DNA of 64,000 bases from Streptomyces soli (lineage in GTDB: Bacteria; Actinomycetota; Actinomycetes; Streptomycetales; Streptomycetaceae): contig NZ_RJVR01000227.1 in assembly GCF_003999195.1 (NCBI RefSeq), positions 18,784 to 82,783 on the forward strand, given 5' to 3'. The notes beneath the pieces were generated by a model, which ran no database searches, was not told the DNA's origin, and saw only the letters and a program-made list of their open reading frames with translations. The position numbers and the translations under genes are program-made. Of the stretch, positions 1 through 8,187 are shown one piece after another (position 1 is the first letter of the stretch; every line of letters begins with the position of its first letter).

Positions 1-338
1 ATCCAGCCGGCCTGGGCGAACTCGGCGGCCCAGGTGACGTCGAGGCCGAGGATGTCGAGGCCCTTGTCGTGGGCGGCGAGCCTGCGGACGAGTTGCTGGC
101 GCTGGCCGTCGGCGGCACGGGGAAGCTTGTTGTACTTGACGACGTACCGACCGCCCGAGGCCTTGGTGCAGTTGTCGGCGGCCTGCTGGAGGGCGCCGGA
201 GTCGTCGGGGAAGTTGTACCAGTTGAGCTGGGCCCGGGCGGTGGAGGTGCTGGAGCTCCCGCCGCACGCGGTCGGCACCGATGCCAGGAGGAGAAGCGCG
301 GCGAGGGCCAGTGGACGCCGCATCCCACGCCTGTCCAT
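1..338 (-). CDS. Extracellular sugar-binding lipoprotein (5' part only)
   Basis: This is the N-terminal part of an ABC-transporter solute-binding lipoprotein; the gene runs off the left edge. The start at 338 is preceded by GGAGGGCTTC, and an in-frame ATG at 323 is an alternative. The first 30 residues form a lipoprotein signal peptide with a hydrophobic core and a Cys just after VPTA. The mature part begins with AQLNWYNFPDDSGALQQAA and later has a GLDILGLDVTWAAEFAQAGW stretch, typical of the family 1 (maltose/trehalose type) binding proteins of actinobacteria. The permeases would lie to the left, outside the window. It diverges from the FUSC gene across about 145 bp. The substrate cannot be told from this fragment. 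Confidence 0.8.
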   Translation of the reverse strand, partial: MDRRGMRRPLALAALLLLASVPTACGGSSSTSTARAQLNWYNFPDDSGALQQAADNCTKASGGRYVVKYNKLPRAADGQRQQLVRRLAAHDKGLDILGLDVTWAAEFAQAGW

Positions 339-483
339 GAAGCCCTCCGGCCGGTGTCCGCGAAGTCCCTGGTCACTGAATAGGGCAGAGGATCGCGGTC
401 CCGGACGGATCCAGCCCGCGGCTCGCGCACCGCGCCGGGAAATTCACCCGCGTGGCGGACCCGGCGCTGGGAACACTCGCAGG

Positions 484-1683
484 GTGCCCGCCCTCCCCGC
501 GGCCCTGGCCGGACTTGTCAAGCGCTACCACGACCCCGTGGTGGTGCAGTCGCTGCGCTCCACCGTGGCGGGCGTCCTGGCGTACGTTGTCGCGCTGCAG
601 CTGTCCCCGAACCCCGTACCGCTGACGGCTCCGCTGACCGCGCTGCTGGTCGTCCAGGTCACCCTGTACACCACCCTCAAGACCGGCTGGCGCAGGGTGC
701 TCAGCGTCATCGCCGGGGTGCTGATCGCGGTGGCGCTCGGCGACTTGATGGGGCTGACCTGGTGGAGCCTGGGGCTGATCATTCTGGCCTCGCTGGTGGT
801 GGGCCACATCATCCGGGTGGACGAGTTCGTCGCCGAGGTCGCGATCAGCGGCATGCTGATCCTGGGCGTCACGAACCGCGGGGGCGAGGGCTGGGACCGG
901 GTGCTCGAGACAGTGATCGGCGCGGCGGTCGGGGTGCTGCTCAACGCGCTGCTCGCGCCCCCGGTCTTCGTACAGCCGGCCGGCGAGGCGGTGGAGGAGC
1001 TGGCCCGGCGGCTGCGCGAGCTGCTCCTGCGCATCGGCAGGGAGCTGCGTGAGGGGGCGTCACGTGAGCGGACCGTGTCCTGGCTGTACGAGGCGCGCCG
1101 GCTGGACAACGAGATCGCCCGCTTCGACGAGTCGCTGCGGCGCGCGGAGGAGAGCACCAAGCTCAACCCCCGCGTCCGGCGGGAAAAGGGCGCGATGACC
1201 CGGCTGATCCTGCGCAGCGGCCTGGACACCCTTGAGGTGTGCACGGTGGTGCTGCGGACGCTGTGCCGCTCGCTGGCCGACCTGGCGGAGGACCGCAGCC
1301 ACCAGGAGTCGGTCTACGACGCGGCTGTCTCCGCCGTTCTGGACGAGCTGCTCGCCCATATCGCCGACGCCGTCGACAGCTTCGGCCGGCTGATCACCGC
1401 CCAGGTCACCGCGGGCGCCGAGCGGGCCGAGGCCGAGCTGGAGCAGGCGCTGCACGACGGGCGCGAGGACCGGGAGCGGATCGCCGCCCTGCTGCGCGCC
1501 GAGGCCGAGATGGGCGGCGAGTGGCGCAGCTGGGAACTGCACGGTGCCCTGCTCGCCAACATCGACCGCCTGCTGGACGAGCTGGACGTCGAGAAGCGTT
1601 CCCGCTGGCTCGCCGCCCAGCTCGATGCCGGCCGCCCCTCGCTGACCCTGGCCCGCCGGATGCGGGCCCGATTCCGGCGGTGA
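484..1683 (+). CDS. FUSC-family membrane protein (aromatic acid exporter type)
   Basis: A 399-residue membrane protein of the FUSC / aromatic-acid-exporter type. The N-terminal half (residues about 15-160) has several hydrophobic helices, including VVQSLRSTVAGVLAYVVALQ, LTALLVVQVTLYTT and VLSVIAGVLIAVALGDLMG, the usual compact FUSC helical core. The rest (about 165-399) is a charged helical cytoplasmic region rich in EL, RR and EEL repeats. The open frame extends upstream to about 34, but that part lies over the divergent lipoprotein gene and has no membrane or domain character. The first plausible start is the GTG at 484, although its ribosome binding site is weak. The family is thought to export aromatic or small toxic organic acids; the substrate here is unknown. 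Confidence 0.8.
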   Translation: MPALPAALAGLVKRYHDPVVVQSLRSTVAGVLAYVVALQLSPNPVPLTAPLTALLVVQVTLYTTLKTGWRRVLSVIAGVLIAVALGDLMGLTWWSLGLIILASLVVGHIIRVDEFVAEVAISGMLILGVTNRGGEGWDRVLETVIGAAVGVLLNALLAPPVFVQPAGEAVEELARRLRELLLRIGRELREGASRERTVSWLYEARRLDNEIARFDESLRRAEESTKLNPRVRREKGAMTRLILRSGLDTLEVCTVVLRTLCRSLADLAEDRSHQESVYDAAVSAVLDELLAHIADAVDSFGRLITAQVTAGAERAEAELEQALHDGREDRERIAALLRAEAEMGGEWRSWELHGALLANIDRLLDELDVEKRSRWLAAQLDAGRPSLTLARRMRARFRR

Positions 1684-1693
1684 GGCCTAGGGG

Positions 1694-3628
1694 TCAGTAC
1701 GACGCCGTCTGGTGCAGACCCGGCACCGAGAGCCGCTTGGCGCCCAGGAACTGGTTGAAGCCCAGCACATGCGTGAAGAACAGCGGGATCGGGATGGTCA
1801 GCCCCGGCGGCAGCGGCGGCGGCATGTCCGGGGTGAAGGTGACCGGGATCAGGCCCAGCAGTTTGCCGCTGAGCACCTTCGTCAGCAGCACGACGGGCTT
1901 CCCGGTGGCAGTCGTGGTGCTCCGCGGGGCCGCGTCCTGCTCCAGCTCTCCCTGGCACGACGCCCCGGGCCCGGGCGCGGACGACGGTACGAAGCCGATG
2001 CCCGGCAGTCCGATGCCCAGCGGCGGAATGGCGATCCCGCGCAGCCCGAAGAACGGCGGGTGGGAGGTGTCGGGCAGAGCGCTGGTGCAGGTCGGCGGCA
2101 GCAGCGGCGCGGTCTGCCTCAGGCTGGCGATGTCCACCCGCCAGGCGGTGAAGACCAGCACACGCTGGGGGCCGAGCCGGGTCGGGAGGCTGGTGATGCC
2201 GTGGTACGTGAGGCCGGTGAGCACCAGCAGCGGCGTACGGATCCTGAACGGCTGCCCGGCGGTGGGGACGCGGTACCTGGCGGCGGCGCCGGACAGGCTC
2301 AGCGACACCTTCGGCAGGCACCAGGGCGAGTCCTTCCCGGCGTGCTCCGGGTCGCCGATGCTGATGTCCAGCGGCAGCGGCCGGAGCGACCGGTCCATGC
2401 CTCCGTCGGTGGGCAGCTTCGGCAACGACAGCCGCAGCGGGCCGACGGCGAGGGTGCTGCTGTCGTGGTCGTGGTTGTGGTCGTGGTCGTGTTCATGGCC
2501 GTGGTCATGCTCGTGGTCGTCGTGGTGGCCGGTGTCGTGCTCCGGCCCGCCATGACGGGGCTCCGCGTGCCGGGGTGCGGGTGGGGTGCCGTGGGAGGGC
2601 TCGGGCCTGGGCGCTGGTGCCCCGCGGGGCGCGGCCGACGGGGCGGAGGGCGCCGTGGACGGCTGCTGCGGGTGCAGGCCGAGCAGGCCGGTGACGGCGC
2701 CGATGAGGCCGCCGCCGTGGCTGGGCGCCGGGGACGAGGCGGGGGCATGGTGCTCGGCCGGGAGGTTGCGTCGCTGGGACACCGGAGCCGACCGGTGCTG
2801 TGTGCGCTGCCCCGGCAGGCTGCTGTGCAGGCCGAGGGGGCCGTCCGGCCCGGCGTGCAGGCCGTCCTGGTGCGGTTTGCCGTGGTCGTGCTCCTTGGCC
2901 CCCATCAGGCCGTCGAGCAGGGAGCAGACGCTGAGCTGCGACTGGGCGAGCCGGTCGGACCTGGGGGCCGGCGCGATGTTGGGCAGTACGGCCACCGGGT
3001 GCGGCACCATCGGTTGCAGCCCGCCCGCCAGCAGCGCTCCCCCGGCGGGCAGGGCACCGATGGCCCGCATCCGCAGGCTCCGCGCGGTGAAGGCCGCCTC
3101 GCCCGCGGCGTCCTTCGCGGGCCTGGCTTCGTTCGCAGGCGTGGCGGGCTTCGCGGGCCTGGCGGGCTTCGCGGGTTCCTGGGGTTCCTCGGGTTCCTCC
3201 GGCTCCTTGTGCTTCTCCGGGCCACCGCCCGCACCGCTCCAGTCCGGCACCGGCTGCGCAAGCCTCGGCGGTCCGTCGGAGATCCAGCTGAGCGCCATGG
3301 CGCCGCCGATGATCCCGAGAAGGAAGCCGATCACGAAGCCGCCGAAGTTGGAGAGCACCAGCGAGGCCACGGAGAAGATCAGCGTGGCGATCCCGGCGAA
3401 GACCCGGTGCCCCGGGGAGAACCACATGGTGAGCCCGAGGATCACCAGGAAAACGCCCATCAGCTCGCCGGACACACCGGCGATGCCCTCGTGCATCAGT
3501 AGGGCGAGCGGTGCCAGCGGGATGGAGAGGATCTCCACGCCCGCCAGCACCGTCCACACCCCGGCCCAGAAGGGGCGACTGCGCCGCCAGTCCCGGAACT
3601 TCCTTCGTACGTTGCCCGGCTTGCCCAT
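1694..3628 (-). CDS. DUF6114 membrane protein with His-rich linker and large C-terminal domain
   Basis: About 644 residues. Residues 1-125 form the DUF6114 core: four hydrophobic segments (FWAGVWTVLAGVEILSIPLAPL, LMGVFLVILGLTMWF, VFAGIATLIFSVASLVL and a Gly-rich last helix). A disordered linker rich in Pro, Ala, Lys and Glu follows. At about residues 366-392 there is a histidine/aspartate run of HD and EHDH repeats. The C-terminal 230 residues form a separate domain with paired Cys and end in a PGLH motif like the tails of the DUF6230 proteins just upstream. Usual DUF6114 proteins are much shorter, so this is an extended form. The ATG at 3628 lies 8 bp after the upstream stop with AGGCAGGC between; a GTG at 3646 is possible. 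It is co-transcribed with the DUF6230 genes. Function unknown, probably envelope. Confidence 0.8.
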   Translation of the reverse strand: MGKPGNVRRKFRDWRRSRPFWAGVWTVLAGVEILSIPLAPLALLMHEGIAGVSGELMGVFLVILGLTMWFSPGHRVFAGIATLIFSVASLVLSNFGGFVIGFLLGIIGGAMALSWISDGPPRLAQPVPDWSGAGGGPEKHKEPEEPEEPQEPAKPARPAKPATPANEARPAKDAAGEAAFTARSLRMRAIGALPAGGALLAGGLQPMVPHPVAVLPNIAPAPRSDRLAQSQLSVCSLLDGLMGAKEHDHGKPHQDGLHAGPDGPLGLHSSLPGQRTQHRSAPVSQRRNLPAEHHAPASSPAPSHGGGLIGAVTGLLGLHPQQPSTAPSAPSAAPRGAPAPRPEPSHGTPPAPRHAEPRHGGPEHDTGHHDDHEHDHGHEHDHDHNHDHDSSTLAVGPLRLSLPKLPTDGGMDRSLRPLPLDISIGDPEHAGKDSPWCLPKVSLSLSGAAARYRVPTAGQPFRIRTPLLVLTGLTYHGITSLPTRLGPQRVLVFTAWRVDIASLRQTAPLLPPTCTSALPDTSHPPFFGLRGIAIPPLGIGLPGIGFVPSSAPGPGASCQGELEQDAAPRSTTTATGKPVVLLTKVLSGKLLGLIPVTFTPDMPPPLPPGLTIPIPLFFTHVLGFNQFLGAKRLSVPGLHQTASY

Positions 3629-3636
3629 GCCTGCCT

Positions 3637-4272
3637 TCAGTAGCACGAGTGGTCGCCGGTCTGCACGGTCAGGTGCAGACCGGGCAGCCGGAACGTGGCG
3701 GCGCTGATCGAGCGGGTGCCCTGCCGCAGTCGGTCGATCTTGACGTTGTCGGCCTGCTCGCCGAAGGCGCCCGGAGAGCCATGCACTCCGGGCACTCCCT
3801 CGAGGGTCGAGGCGTCCTGGCCGATGTTGATGTTCTGGAAGGCGACGTCACCCGTCAGGTCGTGGGCGTCGGCGACCAGGCGGTCGGCGTGCGCCGGGGG
3901 GCCGCTGGTACCGGAGGTCAGCCGCAGGGTGACGGCTCCGACCATCGGGAAGTCCTGCACCACGGACTGGCAGAGGTTGTACAGGTCGGCCGACCTGATG
4001 CCGGAGAGCGCCTCCGGGTAGCTGGCGGCCTTGCCCCGGTCCAGCACTCCGTACTGGACGAAGCCGTGACCGTCGAGGGTGTCGGCGGAGATCTGGAAAC
4101 TCCTCCCGGACACGATGAACGAGTTGGCGGAGACCCCGAACGAGGCGGCAAGCGCGCCACTGACGGTGGCCGAGAAGACGGCGGCGGACACGGCGAGGGT
4201 CGGCACCATAACCAGGATCAGGCGCTTCCAGCGAGTGCGGCCCGGCACACGGGCGTGGGAGGCGGATTGCAC
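3637..4272 (-). CDS. DUF6230 family protein (first copy)
   Basis: A membrane-anchored or exported actinobacterial protein of the DUF6230 family, often mislabelled cholesterol esterase. After a basic N-terminus (RVPGRTRWKRL) comes one hydrophobic segment (LILVMVPTLAVSAAVFSA). The outer part has the motifs shared with the neighbouring copy: FQISAD, SGIRSADLYNLCQSVV, GQDASTL, ADNVKID, TRSISA and a C-terminal RLPGLHLTV. One Cys lies in NLCQS and one at the extreme C-terminus. The start is uncertain: GTG 4272 follows GGGAAG, while GTG 4305 and a start at 4338 are also open. The gene sits between the other DUF6230 copy and the DUF6114 gene, in one operon. No biochemical function is established. Confidence 0.82.
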   Translation of the reverse strand: MQSASHARVPGRTRWKRLILVMVPTLAVSAAVFSATVSGALAASFGVSANSFIVSGRSFQISADTLDGHGFVQYGVLDRGKAASYPEALSGIRSADLYNLCQSVVQDFPMVGAVTLRLTSGTSGPPAHADRLVADAHDLTGDVAFQNINIGQDASTLEGVPGVHGSPGAFGEQADNVKIDRLRQGTRSISAATFRLPGLHLTVQTGDHSCY

Positions 4273-4369
4273 AACTTCCCAACGTCGGAAAGGCTGACCG
4301 GTCACCGACCCTGGCGCTTGATCACTCCGTCGGAGCACCCCCGGGACACTCCCGGGGACGCAAGCGGGC

Positions 4370-4996
4370 TCAGAAGCAGGGCTGCGAGCCCTTCTTCACC
4401 GTGAGGTGCAGTCCCGAGAGCCGGAAGCTGTCCGCGCTGATCGAGCGGGTCCGCTGCCTGAGGTTGTCGATGCTGATCTTGTCGGCCTGCTGCCCGACGA
4501 CGCCCTTGGGGCCGTTCTTGACCCCGCTGAGCGTCGAGGCGTCCTGGCCCATGGTCACGTTGGTGAACAGCGCGTCACCGGTCAGGTCATCGGTGTCCAC
4601 CACGAGCCGGCTGGCGTGCACGGGCTTGCCGCCGCCACCCGCCTTGATCAGCAACGTCACATCACCGAACCCCGGCATACGCGTGACGACGGACTGGCAC
4701 AGGTTGTGCAGGTCGGCCGACTTGATGCCGGACGCGCCCTCCGGGAAGCTGCTCTTGGTGGTGCGGTCGACCACCACGTACTGGGTGAACTGCGTGCCTT
4801 CGAGGCGGTCGGCGGCGACCTGGATGCGCTGCCCCGACAGCGAGGCGGCCTGCGCGGATATGGCGAGCGACACCGGTACGAGACCGGTGGCGATTCCTAC
4901 CGCCACCACGCCGGAGAGCAGCAGGGTAGGGACCAGCACGATGGCCGTCAGGGTCCAGCTCGTACGGCCGTTGGGGATCTCCTGTGGCGTACTCAC
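4370..4996 (-). CDS. DUF6230 family protein (second copy)
   Basis: 208 residues, starting at GTG 4996 behind GATGAAGGC. A short polar N-terminus leads to one hydrophobic segment (LTAIVLVPTLLLSGVVAVGI), then an outer domain with the same motif order as the downstream copy: IQVAAD, SGIKSADLHNLCQSVV, a TGDALFTNV stretch, GQDASTL, QQADKISID, TRSISAD and SGLHLTV, ending in Cys-Phe. The Cys in NLCQS and the terminal Cys are conserved between the copies and could form a disulfide. It is the first gene of the three-gene DUF6230-DUF6230-DUF6114 operon and starts 23 bp after the ligase gene ends, so it may be read through from there. Function unknown. Confidence 0.85.
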   Translation of the reverse strand: MSTPQEIPNGRTSWTLTAIVLVPTLLLSGVVAVGIATGLVPVSLAISAQAASLSGQRIQVAADRLEGTQFTQYVVVDRTTKSSFPEGASGIKSADLHNLCQSVVTRMPGFGDVTLLIKAGGGGKPVHASRLVVDTDDLTGDALFTNVTMGQDASTLSGVKNGPKGVVGQQADKISIDNLRQRTRSISADSFRLSGLHLTVKKGSQPCF

Positions 4997-5019
4997 GCCT
5001 TCATCGCAACACCGCCCAG

Positions 5020-6561
5020 TCAGGTCGGCAACCGGAGCGCGAGCACCGCCTCGACGGTGTCGGCTTCGGCGGCCGTCTTGTCCTCGCGGTAGCGCAGTAC
5101 GCGGGCGAAGCGGAGCGTCACGCCCTCCGGATAGCGCGGGGAGCGCTGGACCCCGTCGAAGGCGATCTCCACGACCAGCTCGGGCCGTACGGTGACGACC
5201 CAGCCGTCGTCGCTGACGGCCAGCTCCTGGAGCCGCTCGGTCTGCCAGGTGAGCATGGCGTCGGTGAGCCCCTTGAAGGTCTTGCCGAGCATGGCGAAGG
5301 TGCCGTCGGGGCGGCGGGCGCCCAGGTGGAGGTTGGAGAGCTTGCCGGTACGCCGTCCGTGGCCCCGCTCGACGGCGAGGACCACCAGGTCGAGGGTGTG
5401 CACCGGCTTGACCTTGAGCCAGGATGCGCCCCGGCGGCCGGCGCTGTAGGGGGCGTCCAGGGCCTTGACGACGACCCCTTCGTGGCCCCGGGCGAGGGTC
5501 TCGGCGGTGAAGTCGCGGGCAGCGGCCCGGGCCGGCTCGTCCATCGGGTCGGCGGCGACCAGGCGGCGTACGCGCTGCGGCTCGGGGACGATCCGGGCCA
5601 GCTCGGCGTGGCGGTCGGCGGTGGACAGGGCGAGCAGGTCGCGGCCCTCGACCGACAGGACGTCGAAGAAGACCGGGGACAGCGGCACCGTGGCCCGGGC
5701 CCCGGCGACGTCGAGCCTCGACGCGGTGCGCCCGGCGACCTCCTGGAAGGGGCGCGGCCTCCCGTCGGGGCCCAGCGCGATGACCTCGCCGTCCAGGACG
5801 GCCTGGTCGGCGGCCAGTTCCCGTACGGCGGTGGTGACTTCGGGCAGCCGGTCGGTGATGTCGTCGAGGGTGCGGGTGTAGAGGCGTACGGAGTCGCCGT
5901 CCTTGTGGGCCTGGACCCGGATGCCGTCGAGCTTCTCCTCGACCACGCAGGGGCCGAGCTTGTCGAGGGCCTCGTCGATGTCCTTGGCGGTGTGGGCGAG
6001 CATCGGCTGCACGGGGCGCCCCACTTCGAGCTTGTAGTCGGCGAGCGCTTCGGGGCCCCGGTCGAGCAGGGCCTCGGCGACGGTGCCGAGGGAGCCGCTG
6101 AGCATCACCGCCCGGCGTACGTCGGCCGCCTCGGCGCCCGCCGCGACCGCCAGGGCCTCGGCGGCGAGGGCGTCCAGGGCGCCCTGGCGGACCTCGCCGC
6201 TGATCAGCGCGATGAGGAAGCCCTGCTCCTCCTCCGTGGCGGCGGCCATCAGCTCGTGCAGCAGCCGCTTACGCTCGGCCTGGGCGCCCTTGCCTGCCAC
6301 CGCCGCGATCCGGTCCAGGGTCTTGTGGACCTCCAGGACGGCCAGGCTCGGGGAGTCGGCCGGCGGTACGCGGTCGCTCAGCGCCCGCCAGCCGATTCCG
6401 GTACGGCGCTGCGGCAGCCGCCCGGCGAGATAGGTGATCACGGTGGGCGCCTCGGCGGGCTCCGTACCCCGGAACAGCTCGGCGAGCAGCGCGGTCTTCT
6501 TCGACCGCGCCGAGGTGGCGGCCACCTCGCGGGAGGTCCGGGCGACTTCGGCCAGCAGCAT
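5020..6561 (-). CDS. lig: ATP-dependent DNA ligase
   Basis: A 513-residue ATP-dependent DNA ligase of the actinobacterial LigB size class. It seals nicked duplex DNA using ATP, as an accessory to the essential NAD-dependent ligase. Residues 1-175 form the helical DNA-binding domain. The adenylation motif EKLDGIR places the nucleotide-accepting lysine at about residue 210. LDGEVIAL (motif III), a phenylalanine-rich LSPVFFDVLSVEG (IIIa), EGVVVKALDAPYSAGRRG (IV) and WLKVKPVHTLDLVVLAVE (V) follow, then an OB-fold domain ending with the VTLRFARVLRYREDK stretch. All key residues are present. The start codon is the first ATG of the frame. It stands alone functionally; its left neighbours are envelope genes. 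Confidence 0.93.
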   Translation of the reverse strand: MLLAEVARTSREVAATSARSKKTALLAELFRGTEPAEAPTVITYLAGRLPQRRTGIGWRALSDRVPPADSPSLAVLEVHKTLDRIAAVAGKGAQAERKRLLHELMAAATEEEQGFLIALISGEVRQGALDALAAEALAVAAGAEAADVRRAVMLSGSLGTVAEALLDRGPEALADYKLEVGRPVQPMLAHTAKDIDEALDKLGPCVVEEKLDGIRVQAHKDGDSVRLYTRTLDDITDRLPEVTTAVRELAADQAVLDGEVIALGPDGRPRPFQEVAGRTASRLDVAGARATVPLSPVFFDVLSVEGRDLLALSTADRHAELARIVPEPQRVRRLVAADPMDEPARAAARDFTAETLARGHEGVVVKALDAPYSAGRRGASWLKVKPVHTLDLVVLAVERGHGRRTGKLSNLHLGARRPDGTFAMLGKTFKGLTDAMLTWQTERLQELAVSDDGWVVTVRPELVVEIAFDGVQRSPRYPEGVTLRFARVLRYREDKTAAEADTVEAVLALRLPT

Positions 6562-6609
6562 GCTTCCATCCTGACGCGGTCGGCTCGACTTGGCCCGGAC
6601 AGTGCCTTC

Positions 6610-6847
6610 TCAGCTTGGAAGCCGTGGCTGACATCCGATGGGAAGGACGCCGGCCCGCTGGACGCGGACCCGCATGCGCCGCATGTACTCCGGGCCCTGG
6701 AGGCCGTTGCGGAGCTCGCGCCCGTCCGGGCCGGTGGGGAAGCGGTAGCGGGTGGTGGACGACCCGGGCCCCGGCCTGGGCGGCCCAGGCCGCGGCGGGG
6801 CCGCCGCCGGCGACGAACACGTCGGTGTCGAGGTCCGGACCGGTCAT
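6610..6847 (-). pseudogene. Remnant of FAD-dependent oxidoreductase in the sulfonate cluster
   Basis: The reading frame begins with ATG at 6847, overlapping the stop of the monooxygenase gene by four bases (ATGA). It encodes MTGPDLDTDVFVAGGGPAAA, the start of a Rossmann FAD-binding flavoprotein with its GGGPAAA glycine motif. About 30 residues in, the frame is lost. In the +1 frame it resumes as RYRFPTGPDGRELRNGLQGP and EYMRRMRVRVQRAGV, then hits a stop at 6610. Most of the gene, including the rest of the FAD domain, is gone. Intact homologues in actinobacterial sulfonate loci are flavoproteins related to the fumarate reductase / APS reductase large subunit. The ATGA overlap shows it once was the last gene of this operon. 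Confidence 0.72.
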
Positions 6848-8184
6848 GCGTGCTCCTTCCGGGCCGCGGCTGCCAGGCGGTTGGCGGGGCGCGGCAGGCC
6901 GTAGTGCTCGCGGAGGGTGCGGCCGGTGTACTCCGTACGGAACAGGCCTCGGGCCTGGAGGATCGGTACGACGTGGTCGACGAAGTCCTCCAGGCCGCCG
7001 GGGAGGTGGGGCGGCATGATGTTGAAGCCGTCAGCGGCGCCCTGGGTGAACCACTCCTCGAGCTGGTCGGCGATCTGCTCGGGGGTGCCGGCGAAGACGC
7101 GGTGGCCTCGGCCGCCGCCGAGCCGGGCGATGAGCTCACGAAGGTTGAGGCCGTCGCGGCTGGCGAGCTCGGCGACCAGGGTGAAGCGGGACTTGTTGCC
7201 GTTGATGTCACGCTCCTCCGGCAGTTCGGGGAGCGGTCCGTCCAGCGGCAGTCCGGAGAGGTCGACGCCGAGCATGTTGGACAGCTGGGCGAGCCCGTAC
7301 TCCGGGATCTGGAGGGCGGTCAGCTCGTCCTCCAGGGCGTGGGCCTCGGCTTCCGTGGAGCCTATGACGGGGCAGATGCCGGGGAGGATCTTGAGGTCCC
7401 CGGGGGCGCGGCCGTAGCGCGGGAGGCGTGACTTGAGGTCCTTGTAGAAGGCCTGGCCGTCGGCGAGGGTCTGCTGCGCGGTGAAGACCGCTTCGGCGTG
7501 CTGGGCGGCGAACTCCTTGCCGTCCTCGGAGGATCCGGCCTGGACGAGCAGCGGGTAGCCCTGCGGTGAGCGCTGGACGTTGAGCGGGCCCTGGACGCGG
7601 AAGTGGTCCCCCGCGTGGTCGATGGCGCGCACCTTGCCGGCGTCGGCGTAGATTCCGCGCTCGCGGTCGACGACGGGGGCGTCGTCCTCCCAGCTGTCCC
7701 ACAGTTTGGTCGTGACGTCGACGAACTCCCGGGCGCGGTCGTAGCGGGCGCTGTGCTCGGGGTGCTCGGCGAGGCCGAAGTTGCGGGCCTCGTTGACGCT
7801 GCCGGAGGTGACGATGTTCCAGCCGGCCCGGCCGCCGCTGATGTGGTCGAGCGAGGCGAACTTACGGGCTACGTGGAAGGGCTCGTTGAAGGTCGTCGAC
7901 ACGGTGGCGATCAGGCCGATACGTGAGGTGACGGCGGCCAGCGCGGACAGCAGGGTGAGCGGTTCGAAGCCGCCTAGCACGTTGTAGCGGACCTGGCCCC
8001 ACAGGGCGAGGCCGTCGGCCAGGAAGACCGAGTCGAGTTTGCCGCGCTCGGCGGTCCTGGCCAGCTCCTGGAAGTAGGTCAGGTCGGTGGCCCGTTCCGG
8101 CTGGGTGCGGGGGTGGCGCCAGGCGGCGTCGTGGTGGCCCGCGTTCATCAGGAAGGCGTTGAGGTGGAACTCTCTCGTAGTCAT
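6844..8184 (-). CDS. NtaA/SnaA/DmoA-type FMN-dependent monooxygenase
   Basis: 446 residues, a full-length luciferase-like flavin monooxygenase of the NtaA/SnaA/DszA/DmoA group. These two-component enzymes use reduced FMN from a separate reductase to cleave C-S or C-N bonds in sulfonates, sulfides or amino-carboxylates. Visible family features are an N-terminal LNAFLMNAGHHDAAWRHP stretch, DSVFLADGLALWG, EPLTLLSALAAVTSRIGL, SGGRAGWNIVTS and a late GFNIMPPHLPGGLEDF. The start at 8184 has GGGGAACTGACGC upstream and lies 3 bp after the permease stop, so it is translated with the transporter genes. The context of a TauABC/SsuABC-like importer and a sulfur-type leader peptide argues for desulfonation or sulfide oxidation for sulfur supply. 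The exact substrate is not known. Confidence 0.9.
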   Translation of the reverse strand: MTTREFHLNAFLMNAGHHDAAWRHPRTQPERATDLTYFQELARTAERGKLDSVFLADGLALWGQVRYNVLGGFEPLTLLSALAAVTSRIGLIATVSTTFNEPFHVARKFASLDHISGGRAGWNIVTSGSVNEARNFGLAEHPEHSARYDRAREFVDVTTKLWDSWEDDAPVVDRERGIYADAGKVRAIDHAGDHFRVQGPLNVQRSPQGYPLLVQAGSSEDGKEFAAQHAEAVFTAQQTLADGQAFYKDLKSRLPRYGRAPGDLKILPGICPVIGSTEAEAHALEDELTALQIPEYGLAQLSNMLGVDLSGLPLDGPLPELPEERDINGNKSRFTLVAELASRDGLNLRELIARLGGGRGHRVFAGTPEQIADQLEEWFTQGAADGFNIMPPHLPGGLEDFVDHVVPILQARGLFRTEYTGRTLREHYGLPRPANRLAAAARKEHA

Positions 8185-8187
8185 GCG

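Noticed and set aside
34..483. N-terminal extension of the FUSC protein
   Set aside because: Lies over the divergent lipoprotein gene and has random Arg/Pro/Ser composition.
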